The notes under the pieces are model-generated. The model worked only from the letters and a program-made list of their open reading frames with translations, was not told the DNA's origin and ran no database searches. From positions 42,924,397 through 42,988,396 of the forward strand of contig CM039465.1 of assembly GCA_022414725.1 (NCBI GenBank): DNA of 64,000 nucleotides, given 5' to 3'. This DNA comes from Microglena sp. YARC (Eukaryota > Chlorophyta > Chlorophyceae > Chlamydomonadales > Chlamydomonadaceae). Within the stretch, counting starts at the first letter, position 1. Each line of letters opens with the position of its first letter. The translations under genes were made by a program, and so were the position numbers. Shown here in pieces: positions 20,382 to 29,700 of the stretch.

Positions 20382-20434
20382 GTGGGTATGCATATACTAC
20401 ATATATTGCTGCTATACAAATTATGAAGAAAACA

Positions 20435-20560
20435 AAAATTTCCCCAACTGGCCCTCAAAAGCTATAAAAAGCTATCGCACGCTGCCCCTGGAGCAGGCTG
20501 AAAACCATAAAGCTAAAAAAAGAACTTTCAGGTTTGACAAAACAATCCCTGGGCCACACA
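20435..20560 (-). repeat. R2 repeat fragment
   Basis: Reverse R2: GGCCCTCAAAAGCTATAAAA, CTGCCCCTGGAGCAGGC, AGCTAAAAAAAGAAC. Confidence 0.7.
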
Positions 20561-20920
20561 CTGCCGGTAACTATATAGATATTTAAATGTATTTATGTTT
20601 ATTTATATAACTATATATATACATGTATTTATTTATATAACTATGTATATTTCTCTGGAAACAATCGTCAAATGTGCAACGTCAAATTATAATTAACCAC
20701 CTCAAAATGACCATCAAATCTTTAGAAGTGTTAATTTTTGCTGTAGGTACGGTATAACTATTTAAACTCGTATTCATCTTCATATGGTAACAAGTCCTAG
20801 ATGGTGCCGCAAGCGACGCAGGAAATTGGCTGAGAGTCTTATCAAAGCGACAGGTGGCAACGGAATCGAGCGAAGCGTGTTAGTTACGAGACAATTGGCT
20901 TAGTGTTGGTCGGTATTCAT
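20561..20920 (-). repeat. AT-rich stretch and R1 minus copy
   Basis: 20561-20784 is AT-rich with TATATA tracts. 20785-20920 is a minus R1 (CAAGTCCTAGATGGTGCCGC, GCGACAGGTGGCAACGG, TTAGTTACGAGACAATTGGC) missing its GC-rich head. Confidence 0.65.
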
Positions 20921-20936
20921 CTTCATGGTTTAATGC

Positions 20937-20937
<1 letters not shown>

Positions 20938-20973
<36 letters not shown>

Positions 20974-21265
20974 TGGGGAGGGGAGCAAGAAAAAAGCTGC
21001 CGTACCGCTAGGGGCGTCCAAAGTAATCAGTCACGCGTCCATAAGCAACTATTATACCCACTCCCGCCACCCACCCACTCCCGCCACCCAGCCACTGCCC
21101 CCAACACACACACCCAACTCTGCCCGCCCCCTGCCTTGCCCACCCACACCCGCCACCCAGCCACTCCCCCCCCCCCCTTCCCCCCAACACACACACACAC
21201 CCAACCCTGTCGCTAGGGGCGTCCAAAGTAATCAGTCACGCGTCCATAAGCAACTATTATCTGGC
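20938..21265 (+). repeat. Poly-G run and duplicated 50-bp block
   Basis: A G run of about 33 nt (20939-20971). Then GCTAGGGGCGTCCAAAGTAA and TCAGTCACGCGTCCATAAGC appear at 21009-21057 and again at 21208-21261, separated by CCACCCA-rich sequence. The layout is like a splice-site echo, but I could not place a needed exon here. Confidence 0.6.
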
Positions 21266-21510
21266 TTTGGGATGCTCCCATATCTTTGTCACTTAGACCT
21301 TAGGGTCCAAGCTTCCAGGTCTGGATAGGGAACCCTATATCTAGGTTGGGTGGTTGGGTGCTAGCATAAATGTGAGTGGGCTGTGAGCTAGGGGTACTGC
21401 TAGTTTTTAGGGTTTACAACTTTTAAATCTGGGAAAAATACTGGATTCGTTTTTTAAATCTTGACCACTGTTTTTCCATGTTAGGTGGGGCTAGCTTGTT
21501 CACTCGTGTC
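21266..21510. other. Intronic, no gene seen
   Basis: Includes a weak LRR-like reading (MLPYLCHLDL, 21272-21301) that is not needed by the gene model; see rejected items. Confidence 0.4.
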
Positions 21511-21745
21511 TTGCTCAGTTGTGCCTTGCCACGTACTGGTTGGTGGTCGGTGGTTGGTGGTTGGTTGGTGGTTGTGCCTTGCCACTTACTGGTTGGTGGT
21601 TGGTGGTTGGTTGGTGGTTGTGCCTTACCACTTACTGGTTGGTGGTTGGTGGTTGGTTGGTGGTTGTGCCTTACCACTTACTGGTTGGTGGTTGGTGGTT
21701 GGTTGGTGGTTGTGCCTTGCCACTTACTGGTTGGTGGTGCCATTT
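21511..21745 (+). repeat. 46-bp minisatellite, 5 copies
   Basis: Unit GTGCCTTGCCACTTACTG, GTTGGTGGTTGGTGG, TTGGTTGGTGGTT. Nearly identical copies, so a young array. All overlapping open frames are periodic. Confidence 0.85.
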
Positions 21746-22734
21746 TTTGTGACTAGTCACGAAGTGTGTGTGTGTGTGAAGGGGTGGGTGATGTAAACTC
21801 TGCAGGGCCAAACTCTTCAAACTTATGAACCTTGGACCACAAAGGCCTTCCATATCGATAAAGTTTTGAACTAAAGGGTTGGGTAAATGAGTGTTACAGA
21901 AATATAACAAAATAATCTCGGGGTATCAACTTTTGTGCAACATGGAAATGTCATTTAAGTCGGAGTGCCCCCCTAGCAAAAGGCTGGCATACATGTGATA
22001 CAAACCAGAGCACTACAAACCCTACAAAGGAGCCGTAGAGAAGTATCATAGGGAAATATGATTAATTAATCAAGATGATGGGGGTATGAGAGATAGCGAT
22101 ATGTGTTTTATTACTTTTGGACACCCCTACCGCATCTGCGCTTTAAATAGAGCTTCTCCTCGAACTTTTTTTTTTTAGCCAAAAATAAAGTTGTACAAAA
22201 GTTAGAGGGGTCCAAAGTTTTTTTCACCCAAAGCGGCTTAAATCTTAACCTTGCGATAAAACACGTTTGGGCCACCCCATGAAAGATGTAAAAGCATAAC
22301 TAGAAAGGGCAAGAAAAAATATTTCGAATGACCCCATTCTAGAGGGGGTAGGGTGAGGTGAGAGGGTTTTAGGAGGGGGGGGAGGGGGGAGGGGGGGTAA
22401 AAAAACTTTTTCCAAACTTTATTTCCTCCCTCCTTTTGTATGAAACTTCCACAATTCCAAATCCTATCTGAATCGGATACCATACTGCACATGGGGTCAA
22501 AAATCTGTCTCTCTGCCCCCCCCCCCCCCCCCCCCCTGGTTTAATGGTAGTAACAACTGATACACGTAATTAGTTAATTATCACGTTTTCCCTGCATGAT
22601 GATATCTTGTGCAACGAAGAGGGTCGAAGATGTTTGCGCAGACCCTGGTTTCGCTTTTCCTTTTTTATTGACAATATCATCATAAAGAGGAGATGTGATC
22701 ATAATTAATTCCATGTCACCCAGGGATTTGTTTT
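21746..22734. other. Intronic, R7 minus copy, G-rich and poly-C tracts
   Basis: R7 in reverse at 22160-22250 (AGCCAAAAATAAAGTTGTAC, AGAGGGGTCCAAAG). A G-rich patch lies at 22367-22398 and a C run of about 29 nt at 22509-22537. No gene found in the remainder. Confidence 0.55.
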
Positions 22735-22940
22735 CTCGCTATATATAGCGATCGCTAGTTTTGACCCTGTTGCAGCAAAATTATCGCTGTAAAAAAAGAA
22801 AACATAAATGTTATTGTGTGTGCCCAAAATGGCCCTATAAAGCTACAAAAAGCTATAGAAAGTACTAAAATGCTGTCCCTGGGGGAGGTAAATCAAAAAG
22901 CTAGGAAAAACCCACTTTCAGATTCGAAAAAACAATCACA
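22735..22940 (-). repeat. R2 repeat, minus copy
   Basis: From CGCTATATATAGCGATCGCT (a palindromic R2 end) through GGCCCTATAAAGC to GCTGTCCCTGGGGGAGG and AAAACCCACTTTCAGATTCG. Confidence 0.8.
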
Positions 22941-23004
22941 GGTCACCCTTGGCCCATGTAACTTCAAACACTGGAATTCTAAGCCCTGACCCGATCTCAC
23001 CCCC

Positions 23005-23371
23005 ACCCAAATGCCACATTCAAATTCAAATTCAAATTCCAATGCAGCTCTCAGATTCGATAGGCAATCTCAGCGGCGTAGAGCGAATGGCTCTACACAT
23101 CAACCAACTCACCTCACCTCTCCAAATTCAAATTCAAATTCAAATGCAGCTCCCAGATTCAAAAGGCAATCTCAGCGGTGTGAAACGAATGGCCCTACAC
23201 ATCAACCAACTCACCTCACCTCCCCAAATTCAAATTCAAATTCAAATGCAGCTCCCAGATTCGATAGGCAGTCTCAGCGGGGTGGAGCGAGTGGCGCTAC
23301 ACATCAACCAACTCACCTCACCTCCCCAAATTCAAATTCAAATTCAAATTCAAATTCAAATTCAAATGCAG
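23005..23371 (+). repeat. Three echoes of exon 8 acceptor
   Basis: Exon-like starts at 23048, 23150 and 23252, each preceded by an (AAATTC)n run and AATGCAG. Each includes about 66 nt of exon 8 (CAGATTCGATAGGCAATCTC, CACATCAACCAACTCACC) and then falls back into (AAATTC)n. Spacings of 102, 102 and 120 bp keep one frame open throughout. Confidence 0.8.
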
Positions 23372-23481
23372 CTCCCAGATTCGATAGGCAATCTCAGCGG
23401 GGTGGAGCGAATGGCGCTCCACATCAACCAACTCACATCCCTGCCGTCCTCCATCGGAAACTTGACCAACCTGGAGGCCCT
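23372..23481 (+). CDS. LRR gene, exon 8 (seventh in joined order)
   Basis: Acceptor AAATGCAG/C at 23371 and donor GGCCCT/GTAAGT at 23482; 110 nt, phase 0 to 2. It encodes LPDSIGNLSG, VERMALHINQLTSLPSSIG and NLTNLEA. The start completes the strand left open by exon 6, giving an unbroken NNLTQLPDSIGNL. It is the fourth and only complete copy in its echo array. The label 8 leaves a gap for a rejected candidate exon 7. Confidence 0.8.
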
Positions 23482-23599
23482 GTAAGTTTTCTGTGCGCAC
23501 GTGCGTATATATGCATTTTTATGTTTGTGTATGCATTTTATGTGTTTTATTTTTGTTTACAGTGTGTGTGTGTGTGTGTGTGGTGGGAGGGGGGGAGGG

Positions 23600-23600
23600 A

Positions 23601-23638
<38 letters not shown>

Positions 23639-23748
23639 AGTTAGAAAGCTATGGCTGGTGAAGACGACAAAAACAGACCAAGGACGCCTATCTACCGTCT
23701 CATCACTCTGCCGTTTTCTATCCGCAACCTCACCAACCTGGAGGCTCT
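23600..23748 (+). pseudogene. Echo of exon 8 3' end and donor
   Basis: After a G-rich run (about 23596-23634), 23683-23748 reads RLITLPFSIRNLTNLEA and ends in CTCT/GTGAGT. This repeats the end of exon 8, its donor and the following intron (GTTTTC..GTGCATGTGTGTATATATGTATTTT against GTTTTC..GCACGTGCGTATATATGCATTTT). An AGAAAGCTATGGCTG/GTGA piece at 23643 also resembles the exon 13 end. Its frame gives a 22-residue unit out of register, so I treat it as a pseudo-exon. Confidence 0.6.
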
Positions 23749-23931
23749 GTGAGTTTTCAGTGTGCATGTGTGTATATATGTATTTTAATGTGTGTGTGCA
23801 GGTTGTGTGTGAGCGGTTTTTCAGGCATCTGGGGTCAATATTGTTTTTACTCCTGCTGTGTGCATGTTTTTTTATTGTTTTCATGTTTTGCTTATGTGTG
23901 CATCTCGGTGTGCATGTAATGAAAAAAAACA

Positions 23932-24125
23932 ATGATAACGCCTGGTGGAGCGTGGTATTAAGGCACCCGTCATAAGCAGACAGAGAACGGTCTACCACCC
24001 CAACTGGACAAGCTACCATCGCGGTTGACAACGACCTGCAACGCTCAGGGTGACCGTAGGGAGAATCGAACCCCCGACCCCGCTTTGTTTCAGCGATTTG
24101 GTGTACCACTAGACTAATCGTATCA
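23932..24125 (-). repeat. SINE-1 with tRNA-like head, minus strand
   Basis: On the minus strand: A-box-like TTAGTCTAGTGGTACACC, a five-pair anticodon-type stem, B-box-like GGGGGTTCGATTCTCCC, then the SINE-1 body (GTTGTCAACCGCGATGGTAG) and tail (CACGCTCCACCAGGCG). The acceptor stem does not pair and loop position 33 is A, so it is not a functional tRNA gene. Confidence 0.75.
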
Positions 24126-24142
24126 CTGAAATGGGCTGTTGT

Positions 24143-26412
24143 GTGCATGTGGGCGGTACTCTCCCCCAAGTACCGGCCCTAAACATATGGGCGGTACTCT
24201 ACCCCAAGTACCGGCCCTAAACATATGGGCGGTACTCTACCCCAAGTACCGGCCTTAAAACATATGGGCGGTACTCTCCCCAAGTACCGGCCCTAAACAT
24301 ATGGGCGGTACTCTACCCAAGTACCGGCCCTAAACATATGGGCGGTACTCTCCCCCAAGTACCGGCCCTAAACATATGGGCGGTACTCTACCCCAAGTAC
24401 CGGCCCTAAACATATGGGCGGTACTCTACCCCGAGTACCGGCCCTAAACATATGGGCAGTACTCTACCCCAAGTATCGGCCCTAAACATATGGGCGGTAC
24501 TCTACCCCAAGTACCGGCCCTAAACATATGGGCGGTACTCTACCCCAAGTACCGGCCCTAAACATATGGGCGGTACTCTCCCCCAAGTACCGGCCCTAAA
24601 CATATGGGCGGTACTCTCCCCCAAGTACCGGCCCTAAACATATGGGCGGTACTCTACCCCAAGTACCGGCCCTAACATATGGGCGGTACTCTCCCCCAAG
24701 TACCGGCCCTAAACATATGGGCGGTACTCTCCCAAGTACCGGCCCTAAACATATGGGCGGTACTCACCCCAAGTACCGGCCCTAAACATATGGGCGGTAC
24801 TCTCCCTCAAGTATTGGCCCTAAACATATGGGCGGTACTCTCCCCCAAGTACCGGCCCTAAACATATGGGCGGTACTCTCCCCCAAGTACCGGCCCTAAA
24901 CATATGGGCGGTACTCTACCCCAAGTACCGGCCCTAAACATATGGGCGGTACTCTCCCCCAAGTACCGGCCCTAAACATATGGGCGGTACTCTACCCCAA
25001 GTACCGGCCCTAAACATATGGGCGGTACTCTCCCCCAAGTACCGGCCCTAAAACATATGGGCGGTACTCTCCCAAGTACCGGCCCTAAACATATGGGCGG
25101 TACTCTCCCCCAAGTACCGGCCCTAAACATATGGGCGGTACTCTACCCAAGTACCGCCCTAAACATATGGGCGTACTCCCCCCAAGTACCGGCCCTAAAC
25201 ATATGGGTGGTACTCTCCCCCAAGTACGGCCCTAAACATATGGCGGTACTCTACCCCAAGTACGGCCCTAAAAACATAATGGGCGGGTACTCTACCCCGA
25301 GTACCGGCCCTAAACATATGGGCGGTACTCTACCAAGTACCGGCCCCTAAACATATGGGCGGTACTCATTACCCCCCAGTACCGGTACCCGGCCTAAACA
25401 TATGGGCGGTACTTACCCCAAGTACCGGCCCTAAACATATGGGTGGTACTCTCCCCAAGTACCGGCCCTAAACATATGGGCGGTACTCTACCCCAAGTAC
25501 CGGCCCTAAACATATGGGGCGGTACTCTACCCCAAGTACGGCCCTAAACATATGGGCGTACTCTACCCAAGTACCGGCCCTAAACATATGGGTGGTACTC
25601 TCCCCAAGTACCGGCCCTAAACATATGGGCGGTACTCTCCTACCCAAGTACCGGCCCTAAACATATGGGCGGTACTCTCCCCCAAGTACCGGCCCTAAAC
25701 ATATGGGCGGTACTCTACCCCAAGTACCGGCCCTAAACATATGGGCGGTACTCTACCCCAAGTACCGGCCCTAAACATATGGGCGGTACTCTCCCCCAAG
25801 TACCGGCCCTAAACATATGGGCCGGTACTCTACCCCAAGTACCGGCCCTAAACATATGGGCGGTACTCTCCCCAAGTACCGGCCCTAAACATATGGGCGG
25901 TACTCTACCCCAAGTACCGGCCCTAAACATATGGGCGGTACTCTCCCCCAAGTACCGGCCCTAAACATGTGGGCGGTACTCTCCCCCAAGTACCGGCCCT
26001 AAACATATGGGCGGTACTCTCCCCCAAGTACCGGCCCTAAACATATGGGCGGTACTCTCCCCCAAGTACCGGCCCTAAACATATGGGCGGTACTCTACCC
26101 CAAGTACCGGCCCTAAACATATGGGCGGTACTCTACCCCAAGTACCGGCCCTAAACATATGGGCGGTACTCTCCCGCAAGTACCGGCCCTAAACATATGG
26201 GCGGTACTCTCCCCCAAGTACCGGCCCTAAACATATGGGCGGTACTCTCCCCCAAGTACCGGCCCTAAACATATGGGCGGTAGTCTCCCCCAAGTACCGG
26301 CCCTAAACATATGGGCGGTACTCTACCCCAAGTACCGGCCCTAAACATATGGGCGGTACTCTACCCCAAGTACCGGCCCTATACATATGGGCGGTACTCT
26401 ACCCCAAGTCTT
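24143..26412 (+). repeat. 38-bp hairpin satellite, about 59 copies
   Basis: Unit of 38 bp: AAACATATGGGCGGTACTC, TACCCCAAGTACCGGCCCT. Every unit holds a 7-bp inverted repeat CGGTACT/AGTACCG around an 8-nt loop and a CATATG palindrome. The main variation is A or C in CTC(A/T)CCCC, plus small indels clustered at 25.15-25.65 kb. It begins 18 bp after the SINE-1 head and lies in the intron between exons 8 and 11. Confidence 0.95.
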
Positions 26413-26697
26413 AGGCAGAAACAACGTCCGTAAGTTCAAGGGTGTCATACACCCTCGCAGTAGCAAGTAGATTTTAACTTGTCATGTAATGTAATGTGTG
26501 CATGTATGTATTTAATGCTTTGTTTATGTGTGCATGTATGTATTTCATGTTTTTAATGTTTTGTTTATGTGTGCATGTATGTATTTCATATTTTGTTTAG
26601 GTGTGCTTGTGTGTATTTGTACAGTCCAGGGGTAGCCAAATCCATGACTTGCCCAATCTTAAAATAAGAAAGGCAGTTGAAAAAAACAAGCCGTGGT
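26413..26697 (+). repeat. TGTGCATGTATGTATTT repeats
   Basis: Three to four copies of GTGTGCATGTATGTATTT between 26490 and 26600, matching sequence on the left of the 38-bp array (23765-23910). The satellite therefore sits within this older repeat. An acceptor-like TTGTACAG at 26617-26624 leads to no LRR frame. Confidence 0.6.
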
Positions 26698-26935
26698 TAA
26701 GCAATGATAATGCCTGGTGGGGTGTGATATTAAGGGAGCCCTGTTGCGGCAGTAGCGACCACGAACACAAAAGCGCACCCGAAACAAGAAGGTGCAGGGT
26801 TTGACAGGATTCAAACCCCACACCTTCTTGTTTCTGCCGCTGTCAACTGCCATGGTAGGTAAAGTAGCAGCCCGTTCTCTACCGCCATAAGACAGGGCTC
26901 TCTTAATATTATATTATCATTACTTTCAATTAGCC
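26698..26935. repeat. Inverted pair of SINE-1 tails
   Basis: 26698-26765 is the SINE-1 3' tail on the minus strand (GCCTGGTGGGGTGTGATATT). 26785-26935 is a SINE-1 body on the plus strand with B-box-like GATTCAAACCCC and the tail TTAATATTATATTATCATTAC. Together they make an imperfect foldback of about 240 bp. Confidence 0.6.
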
Positions 26936-27075
26936 TGTCCAGTTAATCTAGATTCATCTTTATTGGTTTTGGTCTATCAGCCTTCGGGCCACTCACCAGA
27001 CATTTCTTTTGTTTCAGAAAGGGTGTCTTCTGATAGCTATCAGGGATTTGGTGTCTTTCAAGGTTGGGCTCCTAG

Positions 27076-27327
27076 CAGGGTACTACAAAGCGCGCGCGGC
27101 AGCATGTTTACGCGCACGCTTTTTGAGCCCCACTGCGCGTTTCGCACAGTTTTTTTTCGACCCCCTGTGTGCGCAGCGCAGAGGGGGTCGAAGAAAAGCG
27201 TGTCCTTGCGCTTTTTGCACGTGAAAGTGCTGAGCGTGTCCTTGCGCTTTTTGCACTAGAAAGCGCTGAGCAATTTGACGTTTGTGCGCTTTAAGCGCTG
27301 ACCAATTTGACAAAAAGTAGTACCCTG
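27076..27327. mobile_element. hAT-like MITE (family A), copy 3
   Basis: 252-bp element with perfect 11-bp inverted ends CAGGGTACTAC and GTAGTACCCTG. It is flanked by gctcctag (27068-27075) and gcccctag (27328-27335), 7 of 8 identical. The GC-rich interior has AAAGCGC palindromes and an internal duplication (GTGTCCTTGCGCTTTTTGCA twice). Confidence 0.88.
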
Positions 27328-27335
27328 GCCCCTAG

Positions 27336-27719
27336 TAGGGCTTTGGGTAGGCGGCCCAAAGGGCCGGCCTGGGGGTTGGGGGGGAGGGGCCAAGATTCGA
27401 ATCTCATGGTAGCAGACGGTTTGGCCAAAACAGGGTGCCAGGTAGCGATCGCTCCTGGTAGCGGGGGGAAAAAACTCTGCCGCTCACCATCTGTGGGCGG
27501 CGTGTTACTACACCACACTGGTGAGAATATAATGTGATTTTTGTTTTTATTCCAGATTCATGTAAGCCAGGTTGAGTAGCTACTTGGGCTACTCAAGCCT
27601 GATTTCAGGATTGTTGCGTAGCCATCGCATGGTGGAGCGCGGAGCTAGGGGGGGTAGGGGGGTGCATGAGTTGACATGCAACGACGGAATGGCGACACAG
27701 TGGCAACGCATCGTCAAAA
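27336..27719. other. Intronic, no gene seen
   Basis: Mixed-composition sequence with a partial R2-like CGATCGCTCCTGGTAGC. A stub ATTCCAG/ATTCATGTAAGCC near 27550 has no LRR reading. Confidence 0.4.
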
Positions 27720-28060
27720 AACAATGAATATACAAATAATATATGAATACAAACAAACGTCAAAAAAAGGATGAATATAAAGGTAATATATGATTTTAAA
27801 CAAACGTCAAAAAATGATGAATACAAAAATAATATATGAATACAAACAAATGCAAAAGAGGATGAATATAAAGGTAAAATATGAATTTTAACAAACGTGA
27901 ACAAATGATGAATCTAAAAATAATATATGAATACAAACAAACGTCAAAAAATGATGAATATAACGGTAAAATATCAATATAAACAAACGTCAAAAAAGGA
28001 TGAATATAAAAGTTATGTATGAATATAAACAAACGTCAAAAAAGGATGAATATAATGAGA
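27720..28060 (+). repeat. 47-bp minisatellite, 7 copies
   Basis: Unit: ACAAACGTCAAAAAA, (G/T)GATGAATA, (T/C)AAA(G/A)(G/A)TAA(T/A)AT, ATGAATA. Copies start near 27751, 27799, 27846, 27891, 27938, 27985 and 28031. Confidence 0.8.
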
Positions 28061-28129
28061 TCACAAAGAAAGCTTACAGCTGTAGGGCCCAGCCCAGAAT
28101 ATATCTTAAGCATATGCGCTCTTTCAAAA

Positions 28130-28505
28130 TGTATAGCCATTCAGCGGATGATTTGGATTTAGGTTTTCAAAACACTTAGTCGTTCATACCTTGAACTTAA
28201 TAATTTTTCCTGAGAATCTTGACATGTTGGCCTAAGAATGGAGACTTCTGAGAATAGTGAGAATTGTCTGAAACTTGGTCTGAAAAGTGTAGGTGCAAGC
28301 TACGAATTACGAGACCCGAATCCAAATCATCCGCTGAATTGCTATAAAGTTCGAGTCATAGTACAAACGTGTTGCGCACACATGTTGGCCTAAGAATCGA
28401 GACTTCTGAGAATAGTGAGAATTGTCTGAAACTTGGTCTAAAAAGTGTAGGTGCAAACTACGAATTACGAGACCCGAATCCAAATCATCCGCTGAATTGC
28501 TATAA
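28130..28505. repeat. Inverted-repeat element with partial duplication
   Basis: Arms TATAGCCATTCAGCGGATGA.. (28132-28159) and its reverse complement (28319-28346) match at 27 of 28 positions. The segment with CATGTTGGCCTAAGAAT, ACTTCTGAGAATAGTGAG and the right arm is duplicated about 158 bp on, giving a second right arm at 28477-28504. It resembles a foldback/MITE with one tandem-duplicated half. Confidence 0.7.
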
Positions 28506-28512
28506 AGTTCAA

Positions 28513-28612
28513 GTCATCTTATGGTGACTAAAGCTAGCTCCGGCTTACGCTGTGGTGTCCTTAACATCACGTCCTGTGAGTCACTGCATTCCACGGATGT
28601 AACCATTTCAAT
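28513..28612 (-). repeat. R6 repeat, minus copy
   Basis: AAGCTAGCTCCGGCTTACGC, GGTGTCCTTAACATCACGTC and CCACGGATGTAACCATTTC match the start of the 6062 element in reverse. It sits directly against the inverted-repeat element. Confidence 0.75.
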
Positions 28613-28669
28613 TTCAATTTGAGTCATAGTACAAACGTGTTGCGCACACATGTTGGTCACAGAGAACTA

Positions 28670-29055
28670 GGGAACGGCAGTATGGGTGTGTATGTGTGTG
28701 TGTAGGGTGTGTGTGTGTGGGGTGGGGGGGGGTGGGGGGGGGGGGGTTCTTTGGATGGGTATGGGTAAGCACACACGAAGGGATCCTTCGAAAGGGCGAA
28801 ACAGGGCTGGTAATAAGTAGGGAACGGCAATATGATATCATATGATGCCATACTACCTATTAACTCACTACCAATAAGTAGGGAATGGCAATATGATATC
28901 ATATGATATCATGATATCATATGATATCATATGATGCCGGCAGTCTGGCTAGGCTAAAGTTACCAGTTATATACAATATCATATGATGCAATTTTTATGA
29001 TATCATGGGACATCATACTTGCCTTTGGTCAGCATTATCTAATATACCGGTCCCT
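28670..29055. mobile_element. AT-rich palindromic MITE (family C), copy 2, nested stubs
   Basis: The main copy is 28880-29055: left end AGGGAATGGCAATATGATAT, core GATATCATATGATGCCGGCAG and GGCTAAAGTTACCAG, right end ACCGGTCCCT. Two extra left-end stubs lie at about 28673 (AGGGAACGGCAGTATG) and 28820, separated by GT- and G-rich sequence. Confidence 0.65.
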
Positions 29056-29059
29056 ATAG

Positions 29060-29455
29060 ATAACCATGCTGTTAATATCCTGATCAGGCAATGGATGTCT
29101 TTAGGGTTTAGGGTTGATAGATGTGGTTGTGGTTTCTTTGCTCCTGATCAGGCAATGGATGTCTTTAGGGTTTTGGTTGATGGATGTGGTTGTGGTTGCT
29201 TGGCTCCTGATCAGGCAATGGATGTCTTTAGGGTTTTGGTTGATGGATGTTGTCGTGGTTGCTTGGCTCCTGAGCAGGCAATGGATGTCCTTAGTTTTTT
29301 GGTTGATGGATGTGTTCGTGGTTGTGGTTGCTTGGCTCCTTATCTGTCTCAAACTCTAAACACTAAACCCCAAACCCTTAACCCTAATCCCCAAACTCTA
29401 AACACTACACCCCCAATCCCTAAACCCCAATCCCTGATCCATAATCCCCCCCCCC
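29060..29455 (+). repeat. 63-bp tandem and telomere-like tract
   Basis: Four copies of GATCAGGCAATGGATGTC, TTTAGGGTTTTGGTTGATGG, ATGTGGTTGTGGTTGC; the first contains TTTAGGGTTTAGGG. The next 100 bp carry degenerate CCCTAAA-type repeats (CTAAACACTAAACCCC, AAACCCTTAACCCTAATCCC) on the same strand, in reverse sense to the TTTAGGG. Confidence 0.65.
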
Positions 29456-29562
29456 TCCCCCCCCACACACACACTCACACAAATCCACTCCACTCCACTC
29501 TACTGCGCCGCCAACCTCTGCAGGAGCGTCCACCCACCCACCCACCTACCCCCCCTCTGCAG
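29456..29562 (+). repeat. C/CA-rich end of intron with exon 11 echo
   Basis: C and CA runs, then one truncated echo, CTCTGCAG/GAGCGTCCAC at 29516-29533. The real acceptor follows after a CCACCCA spacer. Confidence 0.7.
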
Positions 29563-29700
29563 GAGCGTCCACAAAAACAAATTGACATCTCTCCCAAGTA
29601 CTTTGTCAAGACTGAAGAAGTGTTCCAGGCTGTCATTGTTTGAGAATGAGCTGGCGGAGCTCCCCATAGAGCTGGGCCAGATGGAGTCGCTGATGGAGTT
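29563..29700 (+). CDS. LRR gene, exon 11 (eighth in joined order)
   Basis: Acceptor CCTCTGCAG/G at 29562 and donor GGAGTT/GTGAGT at 29701; 138 nt, phase 2 to 2. With the codon split to exon 8 it reads SVHKNKLTSLPSTLSRLKK, then CSRLSLFENELAELPIELG and QMESLME. That gives two full LRRs plus the start of the next. Joining exon 8 (LTNLEAL) straight to SVHKNKL keeps the 23-residue period, so no exon is needed from the satellite region. Labels 9 and 10 are unused. Confidence 0.8.

Noticed and set aside
21266..21315. An LRR-like exon 7 (reading MLPYLCHLDLR)
   Set aside because: Exon 6 joins exon 8 in phase with a perfect LRR strand (NNLTQLPDSIG); adding this piece breaks both register and phase.
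23683..23748. An extra LRR exon (RLITLPFSIRNLTNLEA)
   Set aside because: It is a downstream echo of exon 8's end with the same intron start. It gives a 22-residue unit out of register, while exon 8 to exon 11 joins perfectly without it.
24040..24125. Functional tRNA gene on the minus strand
   Set aside because: D, anticodon and T arms can be drawn, but the acceptor stem does not pair, loop position 33 is not T, and the sequence runs on into the SINE-1 body.
24143..26412. CRISPR array
   Set aside because: Units are directly contiguous with no unique spacers, in a eukaryotic intron. It is a satellite.
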